DNA of 64,000 nucleotides from Ophthalmolycus amberensis (lineage: Eukaryota > Chordata > Actinopteri > Perciformes > Zoarcidae): NCBI GenBank assembly GCA_024529925.1, contig JAFEUB010000812.1:1101001-1165000 (forward strand), in the 5' to 3' direction. Positions 1 to 13,106 of the stretch are shown in pieces. The position numbers and the translations under genes are program-made. The notes beneath the pieces were generated by a model. That model had not been told where the DNA came from. It worked only from the letters and a program-made list of their open reading frames with translations, and ran no database searches. The stretch's first letter is position 1. Each line of letters begins with the position of its first letter.

Positions 1-3000
1 GAATCTATCAACACAACAGCTCTTCAACATGAATCATATCTAGTGCTAAAACGACTAGTCGAAGCGATCAGTTAATCAACAGAAAATTTATTTTGACGGA
101 AGTTTTAATGTTATCTCTGACACAAAACATCCATAAAAATAGCCGGTGCCAGATTGTCAAATGTGAATCATTAATCAGGCAAATATTTGGGATTTGGGCT
201 GCTACTTACATTTTCTATAAAGGTATGTGTGTACATTTTTATTATCACAATTTGAGCTGAAATTGAGTCGACACTCATTTATGCAAAAGTTCTAAACATT
301 ACTTACTTCCAGCCCCTTTTGCTTTTCTTGCTTGAAGAGTATACTTTATATATTTGTGTTTTGGACCGTTACTTGGACAAAAGAAGCAACTTGAAGACCT
401 TAAAGTTTAGGAAACTGAGAGGCATTTGTCACTATTTTCTGATCTTTTATTTTAACCTTATTATTGACAGAGGAACTAATTTGCGGAATAATTGATGATC
501 AAATAACAGAAAAAAAAGAATGAAAGTAATATTTTATCAGAGCCCTATTTAATAGAGACAATTAGGAAACAATCTATCGATAAACTAAACAGATAAGGAT
601 GATTTTGACAGTGACTTACCTGAAAAATCAATGTACTGCATCACATTGACGCAAAAAGCTCCTCTAACAGGATTGCCATAAAGCAGTTGCTTTCACTAGC
701 CTAATGCAACCATTGCAATTAAAGAGATTGCTGCACTGTTATACACAATATAGCAAAATCTCTTGCCTAATCTAATTGGCCAACTCTAAGCTGCACTGTT
801 GAAATTGCAGCGCACGCCATCTGCTTCGAGCCAGCCCTCCAGTGGGCAGCGGTATCTCTGATCCAAGTGGGATGACTGATGATGTGGCAGAGAAATCCAC
901 CCTGACGCCTGCTGGCGACAGCTGGCTTTCTGCTTCTCTCTACCTGTTGAGCCTCCGGGGGAGTCATGGAAGATCACTGGGGATATTTATACCTCCAAGT
1001 GGAAACGTCCTGCCTTTTTTCTTGACAATTACAGAGGTCAGAGTGTCTGTAGTGTCAGCACAGCGCATGAATCCGACTGTGTGTTCCAGCCAGGGCTGTT
1101 CTTCAGCATCTCAGGATAGGATTTCAACTCCAGTGCTAAAACCGAAACACCTGTCACTGTTATTTATCTTGGACTTTTCACATTTGGTGATTTATTTACA
1201 CAGTCTATAGTTTATCTTTTTCTGACTTTTATTAATTCACTTTCCCACGGACAGGGGAAATGGGTTTGGGATGCAGACGCACCAACTGTGCAGATCCACA
1301 TTGTTAATTAAAAGGTGCATGGCTCGAGGTACAAGATGAAGGTTGTTTCATAATATGGGAATTCTAGAATAAAGTAAAAACAAATGTCTGAATAAAGTCC
1401 GCAAATGTAATGTGAAGTTGTGTGGAAAAGTTGTGATGATTATTTGCGCAGACTCATTACCACGAGAGGCCTAATGCACCCATCAGACCACATTACACAT
1501 CTTAGCAAAGCTCTCATTAATTACATTCTTCACATGTTGCTCAGATTTACCGGTAGTTGTTTGTGCCAAAGTGACCAGACTTCACTACATTACAAAGGTA
1601 CTTATTCCACTATTAAATTCACTACATGCAAATGAAGTAGACTCATTTTGCAGAATAACATTTCTTATTGAATATTACTCCAGTAAAATCTAAACTGTAT
1701 TTCTAAAATTTCTCAGAGACTATGAAAAGTACGTTCCTGCTGTAACAGTCTCAGTTTTTCTGAATGAACTACGATACATGTTCCAGGCACATGTTTATAA
1801 TCACTATGATATATATTTAAGTACATTTTACTGGTAATACATGTGATCTTTAGTTTTCTAATACATTTGAATGCAGGTGTTTTATTTGTAGTATTTCTAC
1901 ATCTATGTATTACTGCTTTTACTTGGTAAAATAGTTGAGTACTCCCTCCACCACTCACTGTGGGACACAACAGGTGTCCAACCTGACCACCAGCCAGCCT
2001 GTTCTTTTAAATGTAGTGTTTTGAGGAAGGTCTTTCAAGAACTCATGCCTGTGGTGACGGTGTCAGCTGGAGCTGAGATGACTCACAGCCCAATGGAGGC
2101 CTGATGCTCCTGAGGGACCCTATAGGTCACTCACTTTAAAGGGCTTTATTTTGGGCTTTATTTTGACCCTATAGGTCACTCACTTTAAAGGGCTTTATTT
2201 TGGGTGCTCCGCCGCATGGGCCCGAGGGTCAGGGAGCACGCGATCACCAGAAATGGATAACAGCCACCGGTGAAAACACATTAGGAGGCAGGAGCTGTCA
2301 CGATGCTTGTTGTCGGACGGGAATTAAAGCTGAATAGATTGCTTTCCATTGTGCTCACTTTGACTCATTGCAGTTACATAAGGGTATTGTGTTTTTATTT
2401 GATCATGCGTGCCAGTAGCCAGAGCGCCACTGTCCAAGCGATGCTGTAGTTTTGTGTATGTTTACTTTGCTTGGAGTCCTTTGGTAATCCCCCCTCTATA
2501 AAACGGCAGGGGGGTTCCTATCTGTCTTCTCCATCATAATCCCTCCATGTAACTGATCGGAAGCCCCACATGCGTCTCACAACTCTTAAAGTAGCAATGA
2601 ATCATGGAGGCCCAAGAAGACTGAGTAAGTCCACCAGTGTATGTTTAGATGAGTAAAAAGCCGGCGGAAAAAAAGAAGCATTTGTGCTAAATGTGCTACA
2701 AGAGCAAAATTATGAGAGGAAGCATCTATATATATTCCAAGATCTATTTATACTGGTTGTCAATGGGGGATTAAAACCACATGCACAGCAAGTGCTGATT
2801 ATGACAGTCATGCTAATCGGAGGGGACAGCGTCACAATGTTTTTGGCACTGTTAAATTATTTCTCCATGTTCAGGTCTGTGGCCAAATGCTGTGTCAAAG
2901 TCTGTGCATAGCTTATTGTAACAGGCTAATTGCACAAGCTAGGGACACAGGAGAGCGTTAAAAAGAGAGGCACTGTAAAAGACGGTACAGCAACAGGTGA

Positions 3001-3041
3001 CACTACAACACTCCTGTGTCACTCGTTATGCCTTGTAAAGG
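1..3041. other. Intergenic, AT-rich, no gene recognised
   Basis: Open frames here are short (at most about 120 codons) and lack recognisable domains or coherent splice sites. The only structure I can support is the 49-bp tandem duplication listed separately. Confidence 0.6.
2116..2204 (+). repeat. 49-bp tandem duplication, 1.8 copies
   Basis: The unit beginning GACCCTATAGGTCACTCAC at 2116 recurs at 2165. The second copy runs about 40 bp before diverging. The aligned parts look identical, so the duplication is recent or was made by slippage. Confidence 0.85.
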
Positions 3042-3197
3042 ACACAACATGGTAAAAAAAAAAGATTCATCTTTATTTATTTATACTGAGTATTTATTTT
3101 GATCTGGCACAACAAAAGGCCTGCCAGCCCTGATCTGACCTGGTGTGGAATAACAAGCCAGACTTGAATACTGCACAATGACTCAGGGTGAGCTAGT
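3042..3197 (+). repeat. Copy A of a perfect 156-bp direct duplication
   Basis: This segment starts ACACAACATGGT and ends GGGTGAGCTAGT. It recurs base for base at 4887-5042, including the same ten-A run. The sequence on either side differs between copies. See the matching finding. Confidence 0.92.
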
Positions 3198-4718
3198 TCC
3201 GCCCAGTCAACATTTCATGTAGCAGTGTCGAGGGGAGACACGGAGTCTGCTGCATGCATGTTTGCTTGTGTTGTGTTCATGTATGCATCCATCCATATAT
3301 ATATATATACTGAATGGCCTAAGTCTGCTCGGGATTGGTTGTTAAATGTGAGCATGGTACAGAATCAGCGGGGCAGATTAGGGGTCTTTTTTAGGTATCA
3401 GGCCAGGACGGAGAGTCAAGTCCCAGACGGCCTGAGTGGGAGGGGCGGCCTTGAGTGGACGGCCTTCATCCCAGGGTGCTATCTCTCTCTCAGGGGCCTC
3501 TGTTGTCCTGGTTTAGCAGTCACATGGAAACAGCCATCAAAGCCTGTAAACCATAGGAATGTGAGGGAGGTGTCTCTGAGTGCGTGTATGGAGAAGAGAA
3601 TAGACCAACAGAACAATATCATCCAAGCGAATTTGTCTTTGGTCTCGACTCAGTCAAAGTAAGCGAAAATCTTAAATATAGAAACCAAAAGTCAGTAAAA
3701 TATTGTAAACACACAAGTCAAAAGACTTCTAAAGAGGCCTCGAGTGTAGATCTCCAAGTTCCCTCTGCTAAAGGAAACATTGTTCAACTGCAACTTCGTT
3801 GACCAGAAAAAAAAGGAAATTTCTGAACAAATTTCCCAGTCTGCACTCCTTCGTTAGTGGGGATGCTCAAGTGACCACAGGCACTTCTTAAATTAATAGG
3901 CATCACATGAAACGTGTTGACACCGACACCCTAATATCAAGTGATCAACAGGTTTATTTTTCCCCGTCTAAACTCGACAATTCCCTCCTTTACCGCCTGC
4001 CAGCTCGCTGCGGCTTTCACCGCGGCCGGAGCCAAGTCACGATCAAAGTATCACTGCCGTAGCTCTCCGGAGTGTCCAATACAAATAGTTGGACTGAGGG
4101 TGTCCTCTTAGGACGCGGCCAAATTGCTAAGGAACTCGGGCGACCTTAAAATCCTGCTGCCAGATGTACACAGAATAAACACACAGACAAGATGAGTACA
4201 GTGACTCCCTACGGGCTTCTCAGAAAATGCACCAACTCTGGAAGGTCATCACACTGGATCTTGTGCACACAAACGCACTACTTTCACAGACACAAGCTGT
4301 ACAGCATGTACCGAAATACACACTCATTTGTGTCCCAACGGAAATATTCCGTGCCACCAGACCTTCCAATCCGTCACACTGACAACAACTCGGCAATCTC
4401 CGCAGAAGAGTGTAACTGTAGAGCTTTCACCCAATGTACTTTTCCATTTCGCCAAGAACAAAGTAGAGACCTTATTTTAGTCCACAGCAGATATAGAGTT
4501 GCATTCTGCTTTGCACCAAAATCATGTAAGAACCAGCGGTGGGCTGAATTAGATTGTTTGCTCACTTATTTTCTTTATTGGGAAGAATAGATTCTTGTTC
4601 TTGCCCAGTTTGTTGAGCTGTTGCACATGAATGTAATAACACAACCCTCAAAGTGTGATATAGGAGGTCTTGTTTGAAGAGTTTGAAAATGATAATACCA
4701 AGGAGCGCCTTATAATTT
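3198..4718. other. Spacer between the two 156-bp copies, no gene recognised
   Basis: There are open frames of 145 and 132 codons (3225-3662 and 4192-4590), but I recognise no domain, start context or splice structure in either. Confidence 0.5.
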
Positions 4719-4887
4719 AGGGTTGGTAGCTGAGTGGTTACAGCGTACGCCACATGACTGCAACGTACCGAGTTTGTTTCCGGCCTTTGGGCCTTTCACT
4801 GTCATATGTCAAAACTTTTCTCTTTCCCCCATTTCTTCACTAAACTCTGTCAAATAAAGGCAAAAATATCCTCCGCCCCAAAAAAAA
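4719..4887 (+). mobile_element. tRNA-derived SINE with A-tail
   Basis: The head carries a tRNA-like A-box region (GGTAGCTGAGTGGTTACAG at about 4725) followed by a degenerate B-box region ending in TTCCGGCC. The body (CTTTCACTGTCAT, then a CT-rich stretch) and the terminal CAAATAAAGGCAAAAATATC followed by eight A residues match the layout of a common teleost tRNA-SINE. It is an interspersed repeat, not a functional tRNA gene: the B-box is degenerate and there is no clean cloverleaf. Confidence 0.75.
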
Positions 4888-5042
4888 CACAACATGGTAA
4901 AAAAAAAAGATTCATCTTTATTTATTTATACTGAGTATTTATTTTGATCTGGCACAACAAAAGGCCTGCCAGCCCTGATCTGACCTGGTGTGGAATAACA
5001 AGCCAGACTTGAATACTGCACAATGACTCAGGGTGAGCTAGT
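4887..5042 (+). repeat. Copy B of the perfect 156-bp direct duplication
   Basis: This copy abuts the A-tail of the SINE just upstream. It is identical to 3042-3197 over all 156 bases by eye, and is followed by a different A- and T-rich sequence. Confidence 0.92.
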
Positions 5043-5393
5043 AAAAAAAATTTCTTTTTTTTGGGATTGTGTCTTTAAATTCAACATATTTAAAATATTA
5101 TTTTAGGAGTAGTTTAAAAAAGTATTTTTTCAAATATTATTTCAAGCCGAGGCCAGGGTAAATGTGCGCTAAATAAATCAGTATGCCTGGTAACAGGAAA
5201 AGTGTCAGCTTGCTCTGTGCGCAACTGATACCACAGGAAGAGAAGGTGTTAGAATTCAAAACATGGTCATTATGGAAGTTTAAGACTGCTTTACATTTCT
5301 GAGGATAGCCAGTGTAGGAAGGTCAGAAATATCTATTTCAATCAATTAGCGACAGTGAAAATATCGATCATATAGTTGCAACAGAAGACTCAC

Positions 5394-5577
5394 CCTTGGT
5401 AGTTGGGCACATTCGCAATCACCAAAATCTTCTTCTCCTTTCCTCCCATGTCTCTCATGGGTGTGATGGAGTCAGACTCTCCAGGTTTCCTCTCTTCCTC
5501 CACCGGTTTGTGTATTTTAGATCCTGCCGCCGGATGCTCTCTTCCTACACACACCAGCCAGCTGGGGAAAATTGATC
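5394..5577 (-). CDS. Candidate orphan coding exon, gene unknown
   Basis: On the minus strand an open frame runs through residues rich in Glu, Lys and Pro, including VEEERKPGESDS and GGKEKKILVIANVPNYQ. It ends at a strong consensus donor, AAGG|GTGAGT (donor GT at 5393-5392). A Met in the frame lies at 5458. The composition and donor look like a real exon, but I found no convincing partner exon at lower coordinates and do not recognise the protein. The upstream limit is simply where I stopped following the open frame. It may be a first coding exon, an internal exon or chance. Confidence 0.25.
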
Positions 5578-6359
5578 CAGTGTGACAGACGGACAGATCG
5601 GGAGAGACAGCTCATTGGGAATCTCCGGCTGCTTGTGGCTCTCTGCAATGGGAGCCACAGACGCCCAGGGATAAGCACCAGAGGGGGCGGGTGAGGGAAA
5701 GAGAGGGTGTATGGGAGGAGGAGGAGGAGGGGGTCCGCTCTGGGACGCAGGGACCACAATGCAGGGACAGAGTGGAGGAAGTGTTCCAGGGAATGTGGCT
5801 TGTTATAATGGAATGAGTGGCATGCCCAGAGTGCCATGTGTCTCTTCAAGAGTAGGGATGATATACTGAGAGGAAGATAAGTACAGCAGGGGGAAGACAG
5901 GGGAAGGAGCAAAGATACAGAGTAGGGTTGGAAAAGAGTATCCTCCTTGTTTGTGGTATTGTTTGTTCAACTGATTTTTTTGGCCCCCAACACAGACTCG
6001 ATTTCTCGCACTGAACTGAAATACAGAAAATGAGGAAAATTAGGTAATTGGACTACAAATAATAGTGATACAAGTACTAATTTTGCAGGAACATGTCAGT
6101 CAACCCTGCCAGTGTTTTACTATTATATATGGATATAAATATGTATATTTTTTGGATCATTATTCCTGCTGCAGATGTTTCAGGTGGAGCTTATATTAAA
6201 TCCTTTATACACTGTTGTTCAGTTTGGGTAGTTAGGAAGGGTTTGACAAATTATAATGTGCAAATAACTAGTAACTCAAGATGCTAGACACATGTACACA
6301 GCTTATCAAAACCATACAATTTACTGTTTTTTTATAAAGAGGTGGAATAATATTGAGCA
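5578..6359. other. Intergenic, no gene recognised
   Basis: A purine-rich patch (GGAGGAGGAGG at about 5715) gives long but low-complexity minus-strand frames. I see no supported gene here. Confidence 0.5.
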
Positions 6360-6447
6360 GGATTGAGTTCAGCCTATTGCTCCGGCCCTCCACAACAGTC
6401 CCTGTTTCTCATGTGGCCCCTTTGGGAAAAGTAGTTGCCCACCCCTG
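6360..6447 (-). mobile_element. Fragment of a hAT-type element end
   Basis: Read on the minus strand it starts CAGGGGTGGGCAACTACTTT and continues into GGGCCACATGAG and GGAGGGCCGGAGCAATAGG. This is the usual terminal block of a widespread vertebrate hAT family. Only one end is visible, so it is a truncated copy. Confidence 0.6.
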
Positions 6448-9400
6448 GGTTACAGTGAACCAAAACAGTTAAGTTGCAGGCCGGAGAACAGACACCTTGA
6501 GTTAAAAGAAGCAGAGTCAGGTGATAATTATCTGTGGGTTCATCACTATGACATGCGCGGAGTCATTTGAGCCGTGGTTGATAAAGATATCTTGATGATA
6601 GCAGCTTTAATCCGTCTTTGATCTGCTTAACCAGGATGGAGGGGCAAGCAAAAATAACAGCATGTACAGTGAAACCAAAGTCTCATTGAAACATTCTAGT
6701 CAATTATGGATTAGTAAGTCAAAATTCACCGCCACCAAACAACATTTTGGAATGAGACACGAGTTCCTCCGATGCGCCGGCCTTTCACGGGATTGCCTCA
6801 TTATCATCTGCAGTGTTTATCGCCATCGTTTGTTGTTCTCCTGACCTTCCCATTAGTGAGCTCAGTCTTTAGTCTTCGGTCCTGACACTGAATCCTACTT
6901 CAGCCCCTCTGTCGCCTTCCTGTCCCCTCTACCTTCTCCCTCTGTGCTAATTGGTGACACCGGTGGCCGTGGCTGTAGGGGCTTAACAGAGCTTTACGTC
7001 GGTGCAAAAGTGTCGCCCCGGGGCCAAATGTTTGTATTCCACTTGTGCTATATTTAGCTCACACATAATTCGATTATGTTGGGACAATAGTAACGTTTGG
7101 CACAGGAAATATGCCAGCACAGAGTATTGTGTGTATGCCAACGAAAAAGACGAGTTGCAGCAACAGCTACAGCTTCAATGAACAGCTCCATATTTCACTG
7201 TGAGATAAGATGAAGTGTGCCAGACACTCTGCTGTTCATACCTGAAAAGCAACACACTTCACCAATGAAGGTGAAGTCTTTATCTGTAAATAGATTTACC
7301 GCCCCCCCCCACATAGTCTGGTTTAAACTGGGTCGTTCAAGAACCAGCATGCCTGCTTTTATCACACAGCCACAAAACATCTCCCTCTAATAAACTTATA
7401 TAGATATTATGTGTTTTCTTTCTCAAGAAAATGTATCAACATTACTACATTAATTGACTTTGGATCGAGGTAAATTAAGTTGAAAACTATGTTTACAGCA
7501 TTTGTAGAATGACAGCTGTCTCGACGCTGCCCTTATTTTTATATCTTTTCAGTTTTGTGTAAAGAAATTTGGGAGGATTTATCCAATTTTTGTTTTGCAC
7601 ACTGTTAAATAAAAAATACCTGTTCATCATTGTTAAAAACTAACACTGTCACAATAAAACTAGCGAAAACAAAACTCATAAAACAAACAAATCCTGCGAT
7701 CGCACATTGTTCGACAGAGCCATATCACACAGTTACTCCAGACAGGAAGTCACGAAGCCTTATTTTAAGAGCCGGATTTACTGCGAGGTATTTCCAGGCT
7801 ATATGCTGCGTAAACTGTCTGGTATGGTGGCGGCAGAGAGTTTCCGGCACTGACTGCACGTGAATGGTCAGTAGCACAGTACACTGACATGATCGCATGT
7901 CTAGAAATCTGCAGCACATTTATAGTTCTGCTGCCCGGCTACAGACAAGCAATAATGGAGTTGTTCCTCCATGTTGGAAAAAGCTCAATAATGAGGCCTA
8001 TGTGTGGTACTAGAGTGGTAGAATGGTTGCTTCACAGAACCACCAGTACACACACTGCTGAGTACATCACCGACACCCAGCCGCAGACAGCTTGGTGAGT
8101 TTCATTCAGTTTTTGGCAAGATTTCTATGACGTGTCTTATGCAAGCACTTTGAGCTCATTGGCTGCATACATCGATGCTTGTCTTTGAGTTTGAATGAAG
8201 TGTGTTTTACGTGTTGTGGCAAAATGACGAGAAGAGACGCTGAATTGGAGTTGCAACCCCAGCGGGAAGTGTTTTAATGAGCACACGGCAACATTCAACA
8301 AAATCCAATGTGTTACTTCTCACAGCTTACTCTTATAGTCTAAATTCACCCCCTTAAGTCACTTTACGCCAATCAAACCAGTCGGTTGGACCACAAACAA
8401 AGCACATCTGGTCTCCTCATTATGTCTTGCTCTCATGTCTTCGTCTGGGTCAAGATAACCTTTTGGCAGAACACACGATTCATGTACGGGAAACGTTTGG
8501 AATCAAATTGGTCTGGCGCGCCTTCATCACTTTCTAGGAATGTTTTTATGAAACCAAATGTGTTCAACATAACAAGTTATATCAACCGTTTCTTTATGAA
8601 ACCAAATGTGTTCGGTTCAATCCTAGGTTATATGATGACTTTCTTGCTCATACGCAGCCTTGCAGCTAGTGTCTAGACTCAGTGGCCGTTGCAGACACAC
8701 CTGGCGGACATTTGAGTGCACCTTTCTCAGTTATTGCATGTAAACACTCTTTCCCTCCACCTCGTCCTTTTGGTCTGCATCACTGCTTGCTAACGTCAAA
8801 CCACTGCCTCACCGAACCATAGACACATACTGAACACATGCACAAGTGTTCACAGTATTCTTAGACCAGTTTGTGCTTTGGCTGAATGATCCTCTGCGGG
8901 TATTTCCCAACTGTAGCACTGACTGCTGATGGCACAAGTTACCGTCTTCGGTGTATATTCTCCAGCAACAACGTCAGATGCAATTCTGCAAATAAGAGCA
9001 TGTAATTCCAAGCAGGTTCTTTGACGTAGGGGTAAGTGCTTAGCTAAATAGCTGGAGAAAACTGAGCAAACACAGAAAGAGCTGGTACACAGTGTTCACT
9101 CTCGTCTGGTTCAAAGTGAGCAGCTGAATCGCTCCAGAATCTGTATCAAGTATGTGACACCTTATTTAATTGCATCTAAGGGGAGAAACTAACTCTGGAG
9201 GGATGCATCATGCTGAGGTCAGTATTTTGATGATGCAGCTTAGGTAGTATCTGGTGATATGTCATGACGCACCCGCACACATTTTCTTTAAAGCAGACTT
9301 AGACTTATTAACCGGCCATGAGTGAGCACTGCGACCGTAACTGCCATTCATCGTGTAAACACAACACAACTCCAAATGAAGGATCATTTTGCTCCGTGTT

Positions 9401-9569
9401 TGATGAATATTAGCCATAACAACTTTACGTGGTGATAATATGTGAAGGGTGTGTGTCTTTCAGATTGTTTTTGATACGTTAAGCCTCATGGCAGACACAA
9501 TTCATTTAAAGAAGTTGATCTTACTTGCTTTCTTTAAGAAACAAACATAGAGGCAGGGGAATACGGCTA
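6448..9569. other. Intergenic, no gene recognised
   Basis: There is a C9 run at 7302-7310 and a degenerate direct repeat at about 8545-8613 (listed separately). Open frames are under 100 codons and unremarkable. Confidence 0.55.
8545..8613 (+). repeat. Imperfect direct repeat, 48-bp period
   Basis: TTTATGAAACCAAATGTGTTC-type blocks occur at 8545 and again at 8593, with looser similarity in the intervening bases. Confidence 0.7.
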
Positions 9570-9870
9570 TTCTCGTGTCTGCCCACCTGTGTCTTGTTGT
9601 CTGATTAGTTTCTTGTGTATTTATAGTCCTGTCTTTTGTCTGCTGGTAGTTAGTTTGTCTGCTATGTTCCCTGCTATGTTCATGTCCCTCGTGCACATGT
9701 CTGATCTACCTGATCCTGTGTCGTGTTGTTTTGCCCTGGTTTCTGGTTGCTTGGATACTCACCTGGCATGTAAGTTTTCTTTATTAAAATCACTGTCATT
9801 CGTCCTTCTGCTCCCCGTATCTATCTGCATTTGCGTCCATGCCCTGTTGTCCTTTCGCTGAACCGCAACC
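9570..9870 (+). mobile_element. Degenerate retroelement-like (LTR/tail-like) fragment
   Basis: T- and CTGT-rich sequence contains a TATA-like TGTATTTATAGTCCTGTC and later TTTCTTTATTAAAATCAC, followed by a C- and T-rich end. This organisation recurs in LTR-like ends of fish retroelements. No reverse-transcriptase coding is left. The assignment rests on general resemblance only. Confidence 0.35.
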
Positions 9871-12796
9871 ATGTCAATCTTACTTATATTCAGCTTTAAA
9901 AGGTATACGTACGGCCAGAGATAGAGACCAGACAAACTCTGTATCCTCTGTCTTTGTCCATGAACTCAGACTACCAGGTACCGCTTAGGGTTGGGATCGA
10001 GTTATATTTGATGTCCCATAAATTCATGTTTAGTACTGGTAAGCTGTTTGACATTGGCTTTTACACCTACATCCAACATTGTCGTGGGTCAAACAACTCA
10101 TCGCATCTGTTTATTCTTTCACCACCTCAGACCAACTTGTACAGACTTCTGTTTTTGCGGCTTAGGCCTCCTGGGTCATGGCTGCCGCAGCTCAGCGAGC
10201 GGGCTTTAGGGGATGCAGGCCTTTATTTGTTTTGTAATATGTGCCATTCGAGCCATGGTCCTCTAGAGTTAATAACTGTTAACTGCTGCTCTGGGGCATT
10301 AGAGTGTCCTTGATGGGCCTGCTGAAGGACAAAGGGAAAGTAAGTTAAACAATGTGAAATTGAAACACACACACACACACACACACACACACCACACCTG
10401 CTGTTGGCAAGCTGCTACGCTTTCATCTCACACTCCTAAGTAAGTCAGAATAACAATGATGAGATTTACGGAGAGTCATACACTCTGCCAACATGCCCTC
10501 TCTCCTGCCAAGCGTAACATATTGAACAGAGATGTGTGCCACCATTGGAATTCTAGGTTAGTTAAAGGCACAGTTCATAGTAATCACAGTACAACATTGG
10601 AACCAATCGTAACACTGAAACTATTATTACAGAAAGAAAAACCCGACCACAAAGAGGTCTTATTGTTTACTGTTTGTGTGTTTGTCCATTTAAAGGAGCA
10701 ACCCGCTGCTTTGCTAGTGATGGGGAGTACTAGATAGTTTGTAACTATCGCTTTCACATTGTCATTTGGTTAGAATAGTGTGGGAGCTCTGCGTTAGCTG
10801 CACATGTCCTTTTTTTACGTGAGGTCGGACATTGCCCTCAACTTCCTGAAGGCTAACCCTGTTTCCATGTTCTGTGTCCCCCTCCCTAATGACATGCCTG
10901 ATGAGTACATGGTCCTTCCTGAGGCCCTCTGATGACAGACCACGTTGACAGGACAAAAGATGCTTCTGCTGCTGCTGCTGATGGAAAGGCCGACGTCAAC
11001 TGCAGGAACAAAACACCTCCCCGGAGGGAGGGGCTCCCCTCTGGCATGTGAGTCCCCCACCCATCTCACACTCAGCGGGGAGTTAGGGGATGACAGGCTA
11101 GGACTGTAGTGCAGGTCCCCCAAAAATCTTAAAAAACACATTTCTACATGCAGATAAGATACCTCATTCAGTCACAAAGAGCCGTTTGCATATAGAGCAT
11201 AAAGACTTACGAACATTAAAAAACTTGCCAAAAAAAGCATCATGTTATTGGAATTTATAATGTATAAAATAATAGTTTATTAAATGGTAACTAATATACA
11301 AAACAGTGAATTATGATAACCATGTTCATTTGACTCCAATTGCAAGGGATTAATGAACCCTTTTGACCAGAAAATAAAGGTTCATACAATAAAAAAGATG
11401 AGACAATAGGATGAGTGCATTATTTATATTCTTCTTTCGTCCCACCAATATGTTTCTCCTCAGTTGTCACTTGTACAGCTTTCATCCGCGGGACAACACA
11501 TCCCTCTGGCTCCCTCTAGTGGAAGACAGATGTTAAGTACTCTCTGTTTGCATGTGCATTGGTTGCCTTTGTTCCTTTTTCATGCTGATGTTGGGCCCCT
11601 GCAGCCACTAGAGCCCTCAAATTGTGCACAAAAGCAAGCGACATGAACATACTCATTTGTATATAATTTCCAAAAGATAATTATTCCATTTCAGTATCAT
11701 TCAGCTTTGCATTTTCCTCTTCAGCAATTGGTTGACTTATACAAATTAGACGTCTCCTTCCTCTGTTCATTTCTTGTGATTAAGCTCTTTTTTTTTTTTT
11801 ACTATCAATGTTCCACATTCTGTGAGAAACAGAGTATACTGAACAGAGCCAACTAAATTATTCTGAGGCACATGAATGCACTTAGTAAATGCCTCTCTTG
11901 TCTCTGCAGGGCAGGGCTGGTTATCACTCCTTCAATACCTTTTGGGAAGCGCCAAATATCGAGTGTTTGGCCTCAAATCCTTAGTCAGATTCTTCGTCTG
12001 GTTTGGACTCCTTATTCTTTCACTAGATATTTTCTGGTCTAAATTGAGAAACTTCTAAGTAATTTAGTCAGGCATAATGACTTGGATTACATGTAAAACA
12101 AAGCTCATGTGTGAGGAAGCAAGAGGGGAGGGGGGCTTCCTACAGTGGGACAGGTAGTATGGTGGTTATGTAACAGAGGTCAGGAGTCCAAGCGTTGTCA
12201 TGAAACAGTTGATCATGTTTCAGTGGTTGTCAAGGCTATACTGTAAGCCTTTGTGACAAGGTATAATCTCGACACAGTAAATCATACAGACACACCTAGT
12301 GAGACACGAAACGTTTCAAAAGAGCAACCTCTGCTTCTTCTTGGCAGAGGCCGTGTTACATGTACCCTTCAAGCCCATACTCTTTAGTCAAGAAAATAAG
12401 TTTAATCAAATGTCCACAATCCAAAGTGGAAAGAAACACCTGCATATGGTCAGGTCTAGTGTGTGTTAAATGACACTGATAAATATTAAATGAATGAGAT
12501 GAAAAATTACTGAATGATTCCTGTTGTTGTGTAAGTTTTACGATGATGTTCAATAACCTGTTTTGTATTATTTGATTATGATACATTCGTTCATGCCTTA
12601 AGTAATAATAGTCAGAGAAGATACTATTTTTAGGATAAAGCAGACATGAAAATGTATTTTCTTTGTGAAACCTGAAGACCACAAAGTATGCCTCACATTC
12701 CACACTGTTCAGGTTTTCTCAATCTGTCTCCGTCCAGAATTCTATTGAAACTCTGTTTTCTGGTCTCCAAAAGGACTTATGGGTTTAAGATCTGAG
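9871..12796. other. Intergenic, no gene recognised
   Basis: Contains an (AC)n tract at 10365-10392, a short CTG-type triplet run near 10965, a T12 run near 11790 and AT-rich sequence. No open frame shows a recognisable protein. Confidence 0.55.
10365..10392 (+). repeat. (AC)14 microsatellite
   Basis: Uninterrupted dinucleotide run. Confidence 0.95.
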
Positions 12797-13106
12797 CAGT
12801 GGTGGAAGAAATAGTGAGCTATTTTACTGAAGTAAAGGTAACAGTACCACAGTCTAGAAATATTCCGAATTAAAGTCCTGTATTCAAAAGTTTAACTGAG
12901 TAGAAGTATAAAAATATTAGCAGTAACATGTAGGCCTCCTCATTATGTTGACTGAACCATTTCATCAGATATATGTTATATGATTAGATTATGATTATTG
13001 ATGCATTAATGTGTACTTTAGTTCAATGTTGCAGCTAGTAAATATGGGGCTGTTTATACGTTGTATACTGCAGAGTGGCTTAATCTATAATAATAAAAAA
13101 TACGCT
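12797..13106 (+). mobile_element. Truncated MITE of the CAGTGGTGGAA family
   Basis: Begins CAGTGGTGGAAGAAATAG and continues through blocks such as ACTGAAGTAAAGGTAACAG, AAAGTCCTGTATTC and TTGATGCATTAATGTGTAC, in the order typical of an abundant teleost MITE. The matching far end (CCACCACTG) is absent; the copy is cut off by the AT/GT microsatellite that follows. A reverse-orientation relative ends at 33106. Confidence 0.65.

Noticed and set aside
4719..4800. A tRNA gene
   Set aside because: The A-box region is tRNA-like, but the B box is degenerate and the sequence continues into a SINE body and A-tail.
5394..5577. Reading the candidate exon as the first Greek-key motif of a beta/gamma-crystallin (KILVIANVPNYQG resembles K-I-x-x-F-x-x-x-N-F-Q-G)
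   Set aside because: The key aromatic position is Ala. Crystallin genes put the intron before this motif, not right after the QG, and no following crystallin exon was seen.
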